Positions 1 to 9,126 of a DNA stretch of 24,693 bases are shown here, in pieces. A program made the translations under genes and the position numbers. Below the pieces are notes generated by a model. It had not been told where the DNA came from and did no database searches. It saw only the letters and a program-made list of their open reading frames with translations. How positions within the stretch are numbered: position 1 is the stretch's first letter; the number at the start of each line of letters is the position of its first letter. This DNA comes from Perkinsus olseni (taxonomy: Eukaryota > Perkinsozoa > Perkinsida > Perkinsidae). The stretch spans positions 1 to 24,693 of the forward strand of contig JABANP010000654.1 in NCBI GenBank assembly GCA_013115135.1, in the 5' to 3' direction.

Positions 1-172
1 TCTATATGTGAGGGTGGTTCACGAAGGCTACCAGCCCCTTGCTTTCTTGAGCGGTTTGCAAACTTTGCGTCGCACGCCAGCGGAGAACCCGAGTCCTCAA
101 AAAGTTGGAGACCTTGTATCGAGCTCTCCGACTTGTGGAGGCCTCCGATTCTCCGCTCACTGGGGGCACCGC

Positions 173-192
173 CTCTATTATAGAGGCTCTAT
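173..192. repeat. Inverted-triplet insertion X-N-X'-M-X
   Basis: X = CTCTAT, N = T, M = G. All arms perfect, and flanks C/A are complementary to M/N. It is shared with copy B (8743-8762), so it predates the A/B duplication. Confidence 0.9.
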
Positions 193-286
193 AACCGGCA
201 CATATGGTATGCGGCACATCAAAGTCTGAATGTTGAGTGACAGGGTGGGGCGAAGTGCCATACATAACGGAAATGATTGAATCGCT

Positions 287-306
287 ACCTGGACCAGGTG
301 ACCTGG
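287..306. repeat. Inverted-triplet insertion with empty site in copy B
   Basis: X = ACCTGG, N = A, M = G, arms perfect. Copy B has a single ACCCGG (8917-8922) between the same flanks, exactly 14 bp shorter. The left flank is T here but C in B, which restores complementarity with M. Confidence 0.95.
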
Positions 307-804
307 TGAAGAAAGCGGCAGCACCCCGAACATTGTACGATGACTCATCGTAGTGATGATTCACACTGGTAGCGCAACACAAACTAGTCTCTCTGAATGA
401 TGAGTTCTTATAGCTCATCCTCTCGCATAATACGAGAAAACGCGACCTAGGTCTCGAAATAGTGATTTTTCTGACTCACTCTCCCAGAAACTGGGGTCCA
501 AGAGCGGTGGGCAGACATTGCTGTTCACCTTAGACGTCTCCTGGTGGGACTCACTCCGGGACAAGTTCCCTTGAGAAACTTCGGACCGACCAGAAAAGAG
601 TGATGCAAAGCACACCATGACAATGCCTCCCGATGGATTCATTGGCTGGTCCAAAGAATCGCATTTAACGCCCTAAACAGGATCTGATTGCACTGAATGT
701 CAATGCTACAGAAAGTCTCCAACTGTGCACATTGGCAAGAGTCTAACTAAGCCGGAACCGGCGTTGGACTATAAGCTCACACATACACAGGATGAGTAAT
801 CGGA

Positions 805-1242
805 TTATTGACGGTCACAGCCCCAAGTCCCACGAAACGTTTGTAAAGGCTTGCCTTCGACGTTGATCCAGTAGCTATCATAACCCAGTCGGAGGGACGT
901 CAGATCTGATTCTTGAAGCCTGAAGGTGCTACCGCAATACTCGTTGTGAGCGTATATGATATCTATAAGAAGGAAGGGGTCCGTCAGGTAAGCGCCTTTG
1001 CTAGCGTCATAACGATATGTAATACGTGGTTCACGAGTCTGGAAGAAGAACTGATTTGAGATACCGCATCTAGTTAGTATTTGGACCCTCATTGCGCCAG
1101 GCTCGGACTCGATGTCGAACATATCGAGGCCGATACAGCCACCTTGAAACAGAACCCTCGTAAGCTGGGCATCAGCGTCCGCACCGAATTGTACGGTAGA
1201 CAAACCCAAGAAGAGAGTGTAGATGATGGAGCGGGTCCACAT
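805..1242 (-). CDS. Small secreted four-cysteine protein, copy A
   Basis: 145-residue reading frame. The N-terminus is a clear signal peptide (MW, then a hydrophobic run IIYTLFLGL) with likely cleavage near residues 24-26 after ADADA. The mature part of about 120 residues has cysteines at 36, 59, 103 and 142, fitting two disulfides, and no membrane segment. The start is supported by the paralog at 9599-10036, which begins at the same codon. On the minus strand a pyrimidine-rich tract ending in CAG lies exactly 10 nt before the ATG (AG at 1254-1253). It is conserved in the paralog and looks like a 3' splice site, either of a cis intron or for a spliced leader. I do not recognise the family. 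Conservation of all four cysteines and of frame, with one codon gained or lost in the signal peptide, argues for a real protein. The role is unknown; extracellular is inferred from the signal peptide. Confidence 0.75.
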   Translation of the reverse strand: MWTRSIIYTLFLGLSTVQFGADADAQLTRVLFQGGCIGLDMFDIESEPGAMRVQILTRCGISNQFFFQTREPRITYRYDASKGAYLTDPFLLIDIIYAHNEYCGSTFRLQESDLTSLRLGYDSYWINVEGKPLQTFRGTWGCDRQ

Positions 1243-1252
1243 ATGAGAGGTT

Positions 1253-1272
1253 CTGTGGCAGAAGGGAAAAGG
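1253..1272 (-). promoter_or_regulatory. Conserved 3' splice acceptor before secreted gene A
   Basis: Read on the minus strand this is a T/C-rich tract ending in CCACAG, with the AG 10 nt upstream of the ATG. The same arrangement stands before gene B (10047-10070). Either cis or spliced-leader trans-splicing would fit. No upstream exon could be identified. Confidence 0.5.
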
Positions 1273-1997
1273 TAACCTATACTGAACAGCGCCGGGTGTG
1301 CACTATGCGCAGTGTGGCAACACGATTTGAGGCGGGGTTCAAAGGAATTCAACAATCTCAAGGGGAATTAAACGATAACACGGTCTATAGCTTACTAACC
1401 TAAGCTTCGTGTGGCACGGATAATCATGCACGCAAGTACACAGCGCATGATAAGGTCAGATGGATATCTGAGACTAATGTATCAGTAAAGCCTTAACTGT
1501 AAAGGAGCAGTGCGCTTGTAGCACGCATGAGCACATCTCAGCCTGATAGGCCCATGCGTGTAAGGCTCCCACTCGCACTTTAATGACAACATAGTGACGA
1601 GTATAGTGTACAATATGTAACAGCGACTGCTTGGTTCAGTACTATTCCGCTGTTAGACTATCCTCGCTGCACTTACCTACACTGCTACCGTGTATCATTA
1701 GTCCCAGGTAATAGTCTGAGCGTTGCACTCGCGATCTATATTGAGCTTAGCTTAGTAAGCTGCAGGTCAAATTATTGCTTCGCCCCTCTAGGGTCTAGCT
1801 TTTAACCACTCTTCGAGCCCCGCCCCAAATAGCCATACTGCACTGAGTTAAAGCGCACACTGTAAGCGGAGCGGTCGACGCCGACGACTCCCCAGCATGA
1901 TAATGAAAAGTAAATAATATTTGCTGCAGATTGGCTGCAGCTGCGCCGCAACTGATGGGGGTGCAGTACAGGTCTCAAGGGCCTCACCCAATATCTG

Positions 1998-2676
1998 CAC
2001 CTTTTCCCGGGCAAATGAAATGTTTTTCGTTTGATTTAAAAGGGCCTGGAAACCGAATTATGTTTTAAAAAAGTTTTCATCCACTTTAAATACCCAAGCA
2101 TATTTAAAATACTCATGTCACGCATATTAAATCTCACTTTTCATTCAATTTGAGATGCTCTACACGCTCCTAAAGCACGCGGCGGAAAGCGGGATGTGAC
2201 CATGAAGATGATGGAGGTGCACGAAGAGTTTTTGCTCGAACGACTCGAGTTAACTGTCACTTGACTCTCGGAGAGATTTACTGAGAGACTCTCCGAGACT
2301 CATAGAGCAGCTCTGAACAATGTCAGGCGGACATGTCACACGTGGCAGCGTTCCTCCAATTCGAATCATTCAAGTATAGTGACCGTTGGCAAGAATCACC
2401 AGCTTTAGTGTTCTCCCGTCTTTCATGAGCTCAGAGTATGAGTTGCAGGAAGGAGGAGAATAGTTGCGTAGTAGCAGAATGATTCAGATAGCGAAATTGC
2501 ATCAAAATCGATTCAAATAGAATGACACGTGTAAAATCATATTTGCTCATAAATTTAATTTGGGTGACAAAACGAATTTGGCTTGACAATTCTTTTATTC
2601 CCATGACACTCGCTTAATTGCTATCAAAATCGTTTGAATCGAACGAAAAAATATTCTGTTTGCTCGGGAAAAGCTG
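1998..2676. mobile_element. Non-autonomous TIR element (MITE-like), 679 bp
   Basis: The left end (CACCTTTTCCCGGGCAAATG...) and the reverse complement of the right end (CAGCTTTTCCCGAGCAAACA...) match over about 40 bp with a few mismatches and one indel. Copy B of the segmental duplication lacks the whole stretch: it runs directly from its counterpart of 1981-1996 into its counterpart of 2677-2722 (junction about 11352-11362). The right flank starts with TA (2677-2678) and the left flank ends with TG (1996-1997), which fits a TA target duplication with one base changed, as in Tc1/mariner-type elements. There is no transposase frame. The ends are AT-rich. Boundaries are set by the TIRs and the empty site; the family assignment is inference. 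Confidence 0.8.
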
Positions 2677-2868
2677 TAGAGCTCCCAAACCTCGACTCCG
2701 TCCACAACAATAACGTCACCAATGACAAGAACTGGTTCTCAGACTCACAGGAACCCTACTAAGACTCTAGCGAGCCCTTCCAAGTACTTACAACTCTACA
2801 AGGTAGACGATCTCAACTAAGTCACGATAAACTCATCTATTCGCATTCTACTCATCTCAACGCTTTCT

Positions 2869-2901
2869 CGGAAGGACAATCTACAGTAAATTGTCCTTCC
2901 G
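2869..2901. repeat. Hairpin, 12-bp arms, 9-nt loop
   Basis: CGGAAGGACAAT (2869-2880) and its reverse complement (2890-2901). A second 8+1+8 palindrome follows at 2901-2917. Confidence 0.9.
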
Positions 2902-3030
2902 ATAATCTAAGATTATCTACTCATCTCAATGTCCTCTCTGAATGACACTCATGTGGTCTGAATTCACACACTCAATTCGTAAAGCTTGGAAACAGCTACT
3001 CATAGACTGCCTGACAAGCTTCAGCCCTCA

Positions 3031-3050
3031 TTACCACTGGTAATTTACCA
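3031..3050. repeat. Inverted-triplet insertion
   Basis: X = TTACCA, N = C, M = T, arms perfect; flanks A and G complement M and N. Confidence 0.9.
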
Positions 3051-3065
3051 GTCTACTCGTCTACA

Positions 3066-3085
3066 ACCCTAGTAGGGTTACCCTA
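3066..3085. repeat. Inverted-triplet insertion
   Basis: X = ACCCTA, N = G, M = T, arms perfect; flanks A and C complement M and N. Only 15 bp after the previous triplet. Confidence 0.9.
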
Positions 3086-3515
3086 CCTCGCACTGACTAT
3101 TACTACTCCACCAACGTGGCTAATGTGACAACTACTGACTGGAGCACACCTTATCTCTTGAGCTATCTTAACTCACCCAGAACAATGCCTCACTACAAAG
3201 GGAGGACTCCTTCATAATTCTCGGCTTTTCTCAGTATTCAGTTCACCCGCCAAACAGTTGTAACTAGTTCAATACCTAATATCCGCCCTCAACCTTCACT
3301 CTGTGCTGTGGCCAGCTTATGAGGACATCCCCTGTGTTGCAGTGTCAGCATTGGCTAGGAAGGTGTTGGCAATCTTGGACGCTTAATATTATACTTGAGC
3401 CGAGTTCAGTCAAATTTGCACGACTCAAATAAGGGCTGTCGAAGTTGAGCTTCGTATTGCCATTCTTGAGGTAGACAGACCATTGGGAGGGCATGCGTTC
3501 TCAGATTTACAGATC

Positions 3516-3625
3516 CCACCAGTCAGTTTCAAAAGTGGGAAACGTCGTAAGGAAAACTTCGTCCGGATACTTGCGTGTGTGATATCTCGAACCCCCTCTC
3601 CCTCCATACAACGTTGATACAAGTG
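3516..3625. repeat. Dispersed repeat, copy 1
   Basis: About 110 bp closely similar to 6903-7023. The cores (around AAAAGTGGGAAACGTCG) differ by few bases, and those differences would change amino acids in the one open frame, so I read it as non-coding repeat. The site at 3593-3598 is the uninterrupted counterpart of the triplet at 6980-6999. Confidence 0.75.
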
Positions 3626-3758
3626 AAGCGAGGAGGAGAGTCAACTATACTGTAACACACTGTAGCAATGCATCGAAAGGGCCCAGTCTACTCCCACCGA
3701 CATGTTTCTCAGGTCGAGAGTACTCGGTGCCAGAATCTCCGTACTTCTTGTCCTCAAG

Positions 3759-3777
3759 CGAGGTGGAGTCCACCTCG
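3759..3777. repeat. Odd palindrome 9+1+9
   Basis: CGAGGTGGA, centre G, then the exact reverse complement. No third arm. Confidence 0.9.
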
Positions 3778-4038
3778 ATAGTGTCCATCATGGTCGACCA
3801 GGGATTTTGCTCGACACACTGAACGGAGCCAGTCGTCGGTGTCCCAAGTGCGGAAGGCAAAAAGCAGTGTCCGGAAGCATGCCACGCAGAGTCTGTGTCG
3901 CAGACAATGAAGACAAATGATTTGCATGGACTTGGGCGCCCTAGAATATTCAGCAACCGAGGTACACGCAGAGTTCTCCGATCCTTCACCTCTACGAGGA
4001 GCCGCCAGCCATTCTTGACGGCCAAAGCTCGACTATGG

Positions 4039-4058
4039 ATTCTCCGAGAATCATTCTC
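4039..4058. repeat. Inverted-triplet insertion
   Basis: X = ATTCTC, N = C, M = C, arms perfect; both flanks G. Confidence 0.9.
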
Positions 4059-4403
4059 GTGTACGACATTCACCCGCATTCTACGTCGCAGCGGATGGAA
4101 GTGTGGTAAAACACCTCGTAGAGTGTTGCAAAAACCGGGAGACCGTAGAAAACGTATGTAATGGGCCAGATAAATCCTACACAGTTGTGAGTACCATTCA
4201 CAGCGAGTTGTAGAATACTTTCGCCGTGGGTTTGATATGTACATAGATGGGGTGGCTGTCGGCTTCGATCCCACCGGGGGGAGAGCTGCTACTATGAATA
4301 GAGCTTGGCAGCATTCTGATCGTCAAGAAGCTACGCGTAATGGGTTCGGAAATACACTCAAATTGAAATTTGTGGGGATTATAGGGTGGGGAGAAGAAGC
4401 CGA

Positions 4404-4423
4404 GCTCATAATGAGCTGCTCAT
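4404..4423. repeat. Inverted-triplet insertion
   Basis: X = GCTCAT, N = A, M = T, arms perfect; flanks A and T complement M and N. Confidence 0.9.
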
Positions 4424-4481
4424 TCCCATACCGAATAATTCGAGTTCCGCCTATTATTCATCCCTCGAGCAGAACGGAATT

Positions 4482-4501
4482 CCGTGGGCCACGGACCGTG
4501 C
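4482..4501. repeat. Inverted-triplet insertion, one mismatch
   Basis: X = CCGTGG (third arm CCGTGC), N = G, M = A. It overlaps the next triplet, so two events appear to have struck the same few bases. Confidence 0.65.
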
Positions 4502-4514
4502 TACGGTCACCGTG
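4495..4514. repeat. Inverted-triplet insertion nested with the previous one
   Basis: X = ACCGTG, N = C, M = C; the middle arm has one mismatch (TACGGT). Flanks G and G complement M and N. Confidence 0.7.
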
Positions 4515-4750
4515 GCTCCAGCGTGGAGCTCTGAGGAGTTCATTGAACCAGCTCAAGCTCCTTCGCGTTTGAATCTGTTATTGCTACATGGGTGTCAGTA
4601 TCTGGACTTCCTTCCTCGCTTCCCCGACCTAGCGGCTATCGAAAATTCCTTCGCAATCCCCAAATCCCGCTTACGCTCTGAAGCCCTTCTAAGGGTGCCT
4701 GTTCAATTCAAGGGAGTTCATCGACCGCGTGAGACGTATTTATACCACGA

Positions 4751-4770
4751 TCGACAGTGTCGATTCGACA
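4751..4770. repeat. Inverted-triplet insertion
   Basis: X = TCGACA, N = G, M = T, arms perfect; flanks A and C complement M and N. Confidence 0.9.
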
Positions 4771-4870
4771 CGGATAGCTTAATTGTCAGCATGAGCAGAG
4801 GTTCTGAAACGCCGCGGAGCCTTGCTTGCGCGTTAGTTCGCTATTTTGAGCCTTAGCTGCACGATAGTAC

Positions 4871-4890
4871 CACTGTAACAGTGGCACTGT
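4871..4890. repeat. Inverted-triplet insertion
   Basis: X = CACTGT, N = A, M = G, arms perfect; flanks C and T complement M and N. Confidence 0.9.
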
Positions 4891-5096
4891 TCGCTGTATT
4901 TTTATATCAATGTTTTTCACCAGTTGGTAGTGTTTGTCCTCTCAATCACTCCTCGGGATCTCCGACTTGTCCTATAGCCGCAAATTACGGCTGCGGACAT
5001 GCATTTGTGGAGTGGGCCCACAGATTTTGATTGTGGTCAAGTGAGCTTTGTCATCCCTCGCGCCCCTTAGTACGTTCCGTCAACACGTCGTCGAAA

Positions 5097-5120
5097 CTGA
5101 TCAATTGGTCAGCTGATTAG
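5097..5120. repeat. Possible untrimmed W-W'-W tract
   Basis: Three consecutive 8-mers, CTGATCAA, TTGGTCAG and CTGATTAG, alternate in orientation with single mismatches. Unlike the triplets, no base is lost at the junctions. Confidence 0.4.
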
Positions 5121-5235
5121 CTAAAATAGTAAGAAGATTGATCTTGCACTCATTAATTTTTGGTGATCAGTTGATCAATACCCGAACTCTTTATGGTATT
5201 CCTCGACCTACAGGCGGCAGTTTCGCCTGACTCTC

Positions 5236-5255
5236 AGCTGACTCAGCTGAGCTGA
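5236..5255. repeat. Inverted-triplet insertion
   Basis: X = AGCTGA, N = C, M = G, arms perfect; flanks C and G complement M and N. By chance or descent the palindromes extend to 10+1+10 (5239-5259). Confidence 0.9.
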
Positions 5256-6089
5256 GTCAACTGATCCGCAACTCCTCCATTGACGTTCAACTGGGCTCGC
5301 TCGTCGACTTCGTAGTGGGGAACAACTCCCAGCTAACTATCTATGATGCCCCACTCGAAAGAAACCCAACCATCACAGCCAGTAGGGTGACGCAACCGTC
5401 GTGACCATGCACCGCATTATCATTCACGAGTAATTATTCGTCTTCTGCATGTTCCTTTCACCATAGAACCGGCAACGGGAGGAGAAACCCGGGAACTTCA
5501 GGGCACTCAGCAGAAATCTCCCGACTATTCCAAGTTCAACCTGATCACCTGGCCTAGGCCGGCAGCTGGAAATGACGATCTCCGTTCCCCAGGCGAGCAG
5601 GTCTCGAACGAGGGGTTTGCGCAAGAGTTGGGAAGAGCCTACAAGCATTTCGATGTTCCACTAAATTATTTATGTGTGGGGGCTGAATATCATAGCGACC
5701 GAGCATCCATTCACTTTCACGCTTGCACGGCGGGCTCGAGGAGACATCGTTGGCGTAGGATTGGCCGGCTCTTGCGCGATCCCCGGATTGCGGTAAACTC
5801 CCGCCCAACCCGTAGTTATCTCGGGGAATCCCCGGGGGGATACACATACTGTTGCAAATCCGACACTCACCCCTACCTTACCCAAGGGCACCCAGCTTTC
5901 CCTCGTGATCCCACGAAACACGAGTACTTTACAGTAGAAGAGCAGGGCACTACAGGCGAAATGTCTAGAATTAGCGCCGTGGATCCTCAGCAAAGAGGAT
6001 TCGGACTGAAAGAGCATTCCTGTCCGCCGCGAATAAGGAGAGAGATGTGAGAGACCACTTACTTAACCAGAAGCAGTCACCAGGCGACG

Positions 6090-6110
6090 ATGATGCAGGT
6101 CCTGCATCAT
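6090..6110. repeat. Odd palindrome 10+1+10
   Basis: ATGATGCAGG, centre T, then the exact reverse complement. Confidence 0.9.
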
Positions 6111-6706
6111 TAGTATCACGGATATGGACCCTACATGACGACTTCCACGAGTTGGATAGGTCTAATGTATCTGGGGTCGACATACTTCGTGATGCAGCTC
6201 AGGAGACCCCATGTTCATGTGGAGCACAGGCCGCTGCCGGGAAATGCCCTCCTTCTTAATTGAACATTTGGGGGCCGTGTTTAGGTCCCTAGGGGGCCCT
6301 GCGCCTGGGAGCTACCCACTCTCCATTCTGTTAGAGAAACGCAAATCTTTCTGCTTGATGACTTTAAATTCAATGATCGCCAAGTAGGGTTCTCTATTAC
6401 CGACTGTTCGTGCTTTTTCGAGGGCAAGCAGCCCTCCACCATTCCCTTGCCGAAATCATCTTGTCGTTGCGTCTCAATCTACAACGAGGACGCTCCAGTG
6501 TGCATCACAGTTCCCAGTCGGTTCGGTTGTCGCGATCTCTCTCACGAGGAGAATAATATCTCAAACCGGCTCAACCTAAGTACGCCCATCAGTCAAGAGA
6601 GAAGGCAAGACCTGCCTGCGTGCGGACGGTGCTTCGCTACGTTTGTGCTCGCGTAACTGTTGCTCTACAACGTTTTTGCCTAGTGAAATGATAAGTCGTC
6701 TGTATT

Positions 6707-6726
6707 CCGTACTACGGAATCCGTAG
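6707..6726. repeat. Inverted-triplet insertion
   Basis: X = TCCGTA, N = C, M = A, arms perfect; flanks T and G complement M and N. Confidence 0.9.
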
Positions 6727-6862
6727 CATTAGCAATCTGTAGTTCATTGATAGTATTGTATGCCCTTTGCGTGAGTATCAGAGTTGTTGAGTTGAAGAGC
6801 GCTACATTGAGGTCGTCAGTAGCAGTTCATTTCTTCTGCGCATGCGAACTTCAACAGGTGAC

Positions 6863-6882
6863 TCTCCGTCGGAGAGTCTCCG
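6863..6882. repeat. Inverted-triplet insertion
   Basis: X = TCTCCG, N = T, M = G, arms perfect; flanks C and A complement M and N. Confidence 0.9.
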
Positions 6883-6902
6883 ACAGTGCGCGCTCAAGTG
6901 TT

Positions 6903-7023
6903 ACTACAGTCAGTTGCAAAAGTGGGAAACGTCGTAAGGAAAACTTCGTCTGGATACTTGCGCGTGTGGTATCTCGAACCCCCTCAGAGGGGGCCCCTCT
7001 CCCCCATACACTGTTGATACAAG
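6903..7023. repeat. Dispersed repeat, copy 2
   Basis: Partner of 3516-3625. It differs mainly by the inverted-triplet insertion at 6980-6999. It could be the remnant of a longer mobile element; no ends are visible. Confidence 0.75.
6980..6999. repeat. Inverted-triplet insertion inside dispersed repeat copy 2
   Basis: X = CCCCTC, N = A, M = G, arms perfect; flanks C and T complement M and N. Repeat copy 1 has a single CCCCTC at 3593-3598 (one extra 1-nt difference in the adjacent C run). Confidence 0.92.
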
Positions 7024-7218
7024 CTAGGCCAGGAGATTCGCCAGGACACACACACAACATTTCGTGGGGAGGGGGGGGATAAGGCCTCATGAGTCAACTA
7101 TTTTGCAATACACTGGCGTTTACAACCCTTTCCTGGGCCGCTTTCAGGCGGGAGTGAACGACCGAACTCTTTGAACCGTTCGACCCGAACCCGTTCGACC
7201 CGTGTAGGCGTTTTCCGA

Positions 7219-7238
7219 ATGGAGGTCCCATTATGGGA
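7219..7238. repeat. Decayed inverted triplet
   Basis: Arms ATGGAG, TCCCAT, ATGGGA with N = G, M = T. Two mismatches in the first arm, but flanks A and C fit M and N. Confidence 0.5.
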
Positions 7239-7364
7239 CCAGTTGTTCATGCATCTGATCATTATTGAGTTCATAGTACAGTGAGTTCCATTCTGATATG
7301 CAAATCCGATTAGCGAATCGCGTTTCACCACGTAGAGGCACGGTTGCATATCGGAATGGGACAC

Positions 7365-7384
7365 TTGGCAGTGCCAAGTTGGCA
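7365..7384. repeat. Inverted-triplet insertion
   Basis: X = TTGGCA, N = G, M = G, arms perfect; flanks C and C complement M and N. Confidence 0.9.
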
Positions 7385-8337
7385 CCCGCGCTCTCTAAAT
7401 CGATGATACGGTCAATGAAACGGCTGATCGATATATCAGTGAATTTCTCTCTTCAATATGCGTAAGCAGTCAAATTTTGACCTATAAAATCTTTGTACCA
7501 ACGTTCCATTTTCATATCGAAACTGACGCACCGTAGAGAATAATATCCTTTTCTGTAGGCTAGCCTCCTGTACAATATTCTCGTCTGATGACCTCCACTC
7601 GCGCACCTAACATCCTCGAGCGCCGCGCTCGGCAAAAAAACTACAGCTCTTTTGGGGATTCGATTACGTGTTACCGGTATGAAACGCCCACGGCGGCATC
7701 AGAATCTGTTGTAGCATCTTGGGGCTCAAGCACGGTCCTTCCCAGTGACAACTCGGTATCCGTTGGAGAATCAGAGTCATTCATTAGGGCTTGTCCGTTG
7801 ATACGACGGACAAGATGGTCACTCGAAGGAACGAGAAGCAGAGCAGAGCAAACGGGAAAAATCGGAGAATTTCTGCAAAGACGAATGGCTACTCACTTAC
7901 TAGCGCACATAGTCACAACAGCAGATAATCGCATCAAATTTCCAGTGCTCGGACTAGCAGTTTCAGACTCGGCAACATGGCGTTGCAGACTCGCGAAAGC
8001 TTGCTCGCCCGCAATAGATCAGCTATGTACTCGCGTACCCCTATTAGCTGCGGGGCACTCGCGAATCACTCATCATTGATTTCGGTCAGACTTATTGACT
8101 AGTATGGCATCGTCATCAGATATTATCATCCTCATTTCCTAATCAACTACTATCATCATCAGAGTGCAGCTTTGGTTATTCTATCGCTGGTTCAGTTGCT
8201 CATCCCCTACTTAGATATATTATCAGTTGAAGATACCTGCATCAGATCCGAGAGTGTTACGTTATTGAGTCATCGTGGTTGCTAACAACAGTATATCAAG
8301 GCCTGCTGATTACTAGCACCGGTTGGGACGGTCCGAG

Positions 8338-8376
8338 TATCGAGTAACGGAAACGGTCAGTTTCCGATACTCGATA
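8338..8376. repeat. Hairpin, 17-bp arms, 5-nt loop
   Basis: Arms beginning TATCGAGTA and ending TACTCGATA, one mismatch, loop GGTCA. Confidence 0.85.
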
Positions 8377-8742
8377 GCGCCAGTGTAAAAAATCTTTTTG
8401 AGAATTGTGTCGCTCTGGCGCTCAGCCTTCAACCAACTTGGGCTTGACGATACTTGGCGAGAATGCCCATTGTCGAGCAGCAGATACTCGCGAATGCGCG
8501 AGAACTCTTGAGTCGAGAATCAACGATCACTCGCAATGCGAGGCTGGTTCGGACGAGCGGGGTGCCACCCATCTATATGTGAGGGTGGTTAACGAAGGCT
8601 ACCAGCCCCTTGCTTTCTTGAGCGGTTTGCAAACTCTGCATCGCACGCCAGCGGAGAACCCGAGCCATCAAAAGTTGGAGACCTTGTATCGAGCTTTTCG
8701 ACTTGTGGAGGCCTCCGATTCTTCGCTCACTGAAGGCACCGC

Positions 8743-8762
8743 CTCTATAATAGAGGCTCTAT
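8743..8762. repeat. Inverted triplet shared with copy A
   Basis: X = CTCTAT, N = A, M = G, arms perfect. Same position as 173-192, but N is A here and T in copy A. Confidence 0.9.
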
Positions 8763-9052
8763 AACCGGCGCATATGATATGCGGCATATCAATGTCTGAA
8801 TGTTGAGTGATAGGGTGGGACGAAGTTACTGGTTGGTTGTCATTCATGGGTTGTCGGCGACTTGGTCAGAGTGGCTCTGTAGTTCTGCCATAAATAACGA
8901 AAATGATTGAATCGCCACCCGGTGAAGAAAGCGGCAGCGCCCCGAATTTTGTACGATGACTCACCGTACCCGAACACGTCGTCGACGAGTCACTACTAGG
9001 CTCAGTCTATTGCTGAATCGGCACTCTATTCCATCAGATGGAAAATCAGCGA

Positions 9053-9072
9053 CTCTACGGTAGAGTCTCTAC
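9053..9072. repeat. Inverted-triplet insertion
   Basis: X = CTCTAC, N = G, M = T, arms perfect; flanks A and C complement M and N. It lies in DNA present only in copy B. Confidence 0.9.
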
Positions 9073-9106
9073 CCGCTCACCTCGCGCTCTGAGTTCTTGG
9101 ATTGAG

Positions 9107-9126
9107 CCGAATCATTCGACCCGGAT
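9107..9126. repeat. Decayed inverted triplet
   Basis: Arms CCGAAT, ATTCGA, CCGGAT with N = C, M = C; flanks G and G fit. One or two mismatches per arm pair. Confidence 0.45.

Larger units (their letters stand above)
1..2724. repeat. Segmental duplication, copy A (left end cut by window)
   Basis: This segment aligns with 8572-11407 almost throughout, with many substitutions. Differences in B include about 60 extra bases at 8826-8885 and about 290 extra bases near 8970-9258. Copy A has extra DNA at about 675-803 and a 679-bp TIR element at 1998-2676. Homology ends just after 2722, where the two copies run into unrelated sequence. Copy A carries the secreted-protein gene at 805-1242. The A/B comparison supplies several empty sites for the small inverted-triplet insertions. 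Confidence 0.9.
2725..3515. other. Gene-free stretch
   Basis: No supported gene. It holds a hairpin at 2869-2901, a small palindrome at 2901-2917 and two inverted triplets (3031-3050, 3066-3085). The motif CTACTCATCTCAA near 2849 recurs in similar form near 2918. Confidence 0.6.
3640..4860. other. No supported gene; long minus-strand frame of doubtful status
   Basis: A 209-codon frame is open on the minus strand (3645-4274) and a 156-codon frame on the plus strand (4386-4856). Neither resembles a family I know, and no paralog shows constraint. Both are crossed by inverted triplets (4039-4058, 4404-4423, 4482-4514, 4751-4770) that would have shifted any older reading frame, so I do not call genes here. 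Confidence 0.5.
4890..6700. other. Gene-free stretch
   Basis: Several open frames of 70-140 codons overlap on both strands (for example 5628-6050) without recognisable domains. The stretch contains the triplet at 5236-5255, a W-W'-W-like tract at 5097-5120 and the palindrome at 6090-6110. Confidence 0.5.
7030..8571. other. Gene-free stretch
   Basis: No supported gene; the 163-codon plus frame at 7588-8079 has no recognisable feature. It holds triplets at 7219-7238 and 7365-7384, an ATC/TCA-rich low-complexity tract around 8105-8165 and a 39-bp hairpin at 8338-8376. Confidence 0.5.

Noticed and set aside
2..418. 138-codon minus-strand frame at the left edge
   Set aside because: The homologous part of copy B (8572-9300) has single-base and larger indels in the same place, so the frame is not conserved between the copies.
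415..654. Minus frame with a DQPMNPSGGIVM segment shared with 9439-9765
   Set aside because: The shared stretch is short, and the frames diverge completely on either side through non-triplet indels; it behaves like non-coding sequence downstream of the secreted gene.
3425..3622. Minus frame sharing a peptide with the frame at 6851-7090
   Set aside because: The base differences between the two repeat copies that I checked alter amino acids, opposite to what coding constraint would give.
3645..4274. 209-codon minus frame
   Set aside because: The longest frame in the window, but it has no recognisable domain or second copy and contains a 14-bp triplet (4039-4058) and a palindrome. Probably fortuitous, but the least certain of the rejections.
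5628..6050. 140-codon plus frame, opposed by frames on the other strand
   Set aside because: No domain, no signal, no homologous copy; three overlapping frames of similar length on both strands suggest chance.
7588..8079. 163-codon plus frame
   Set aside because: No recognisable feature, and composition like the surroundings.
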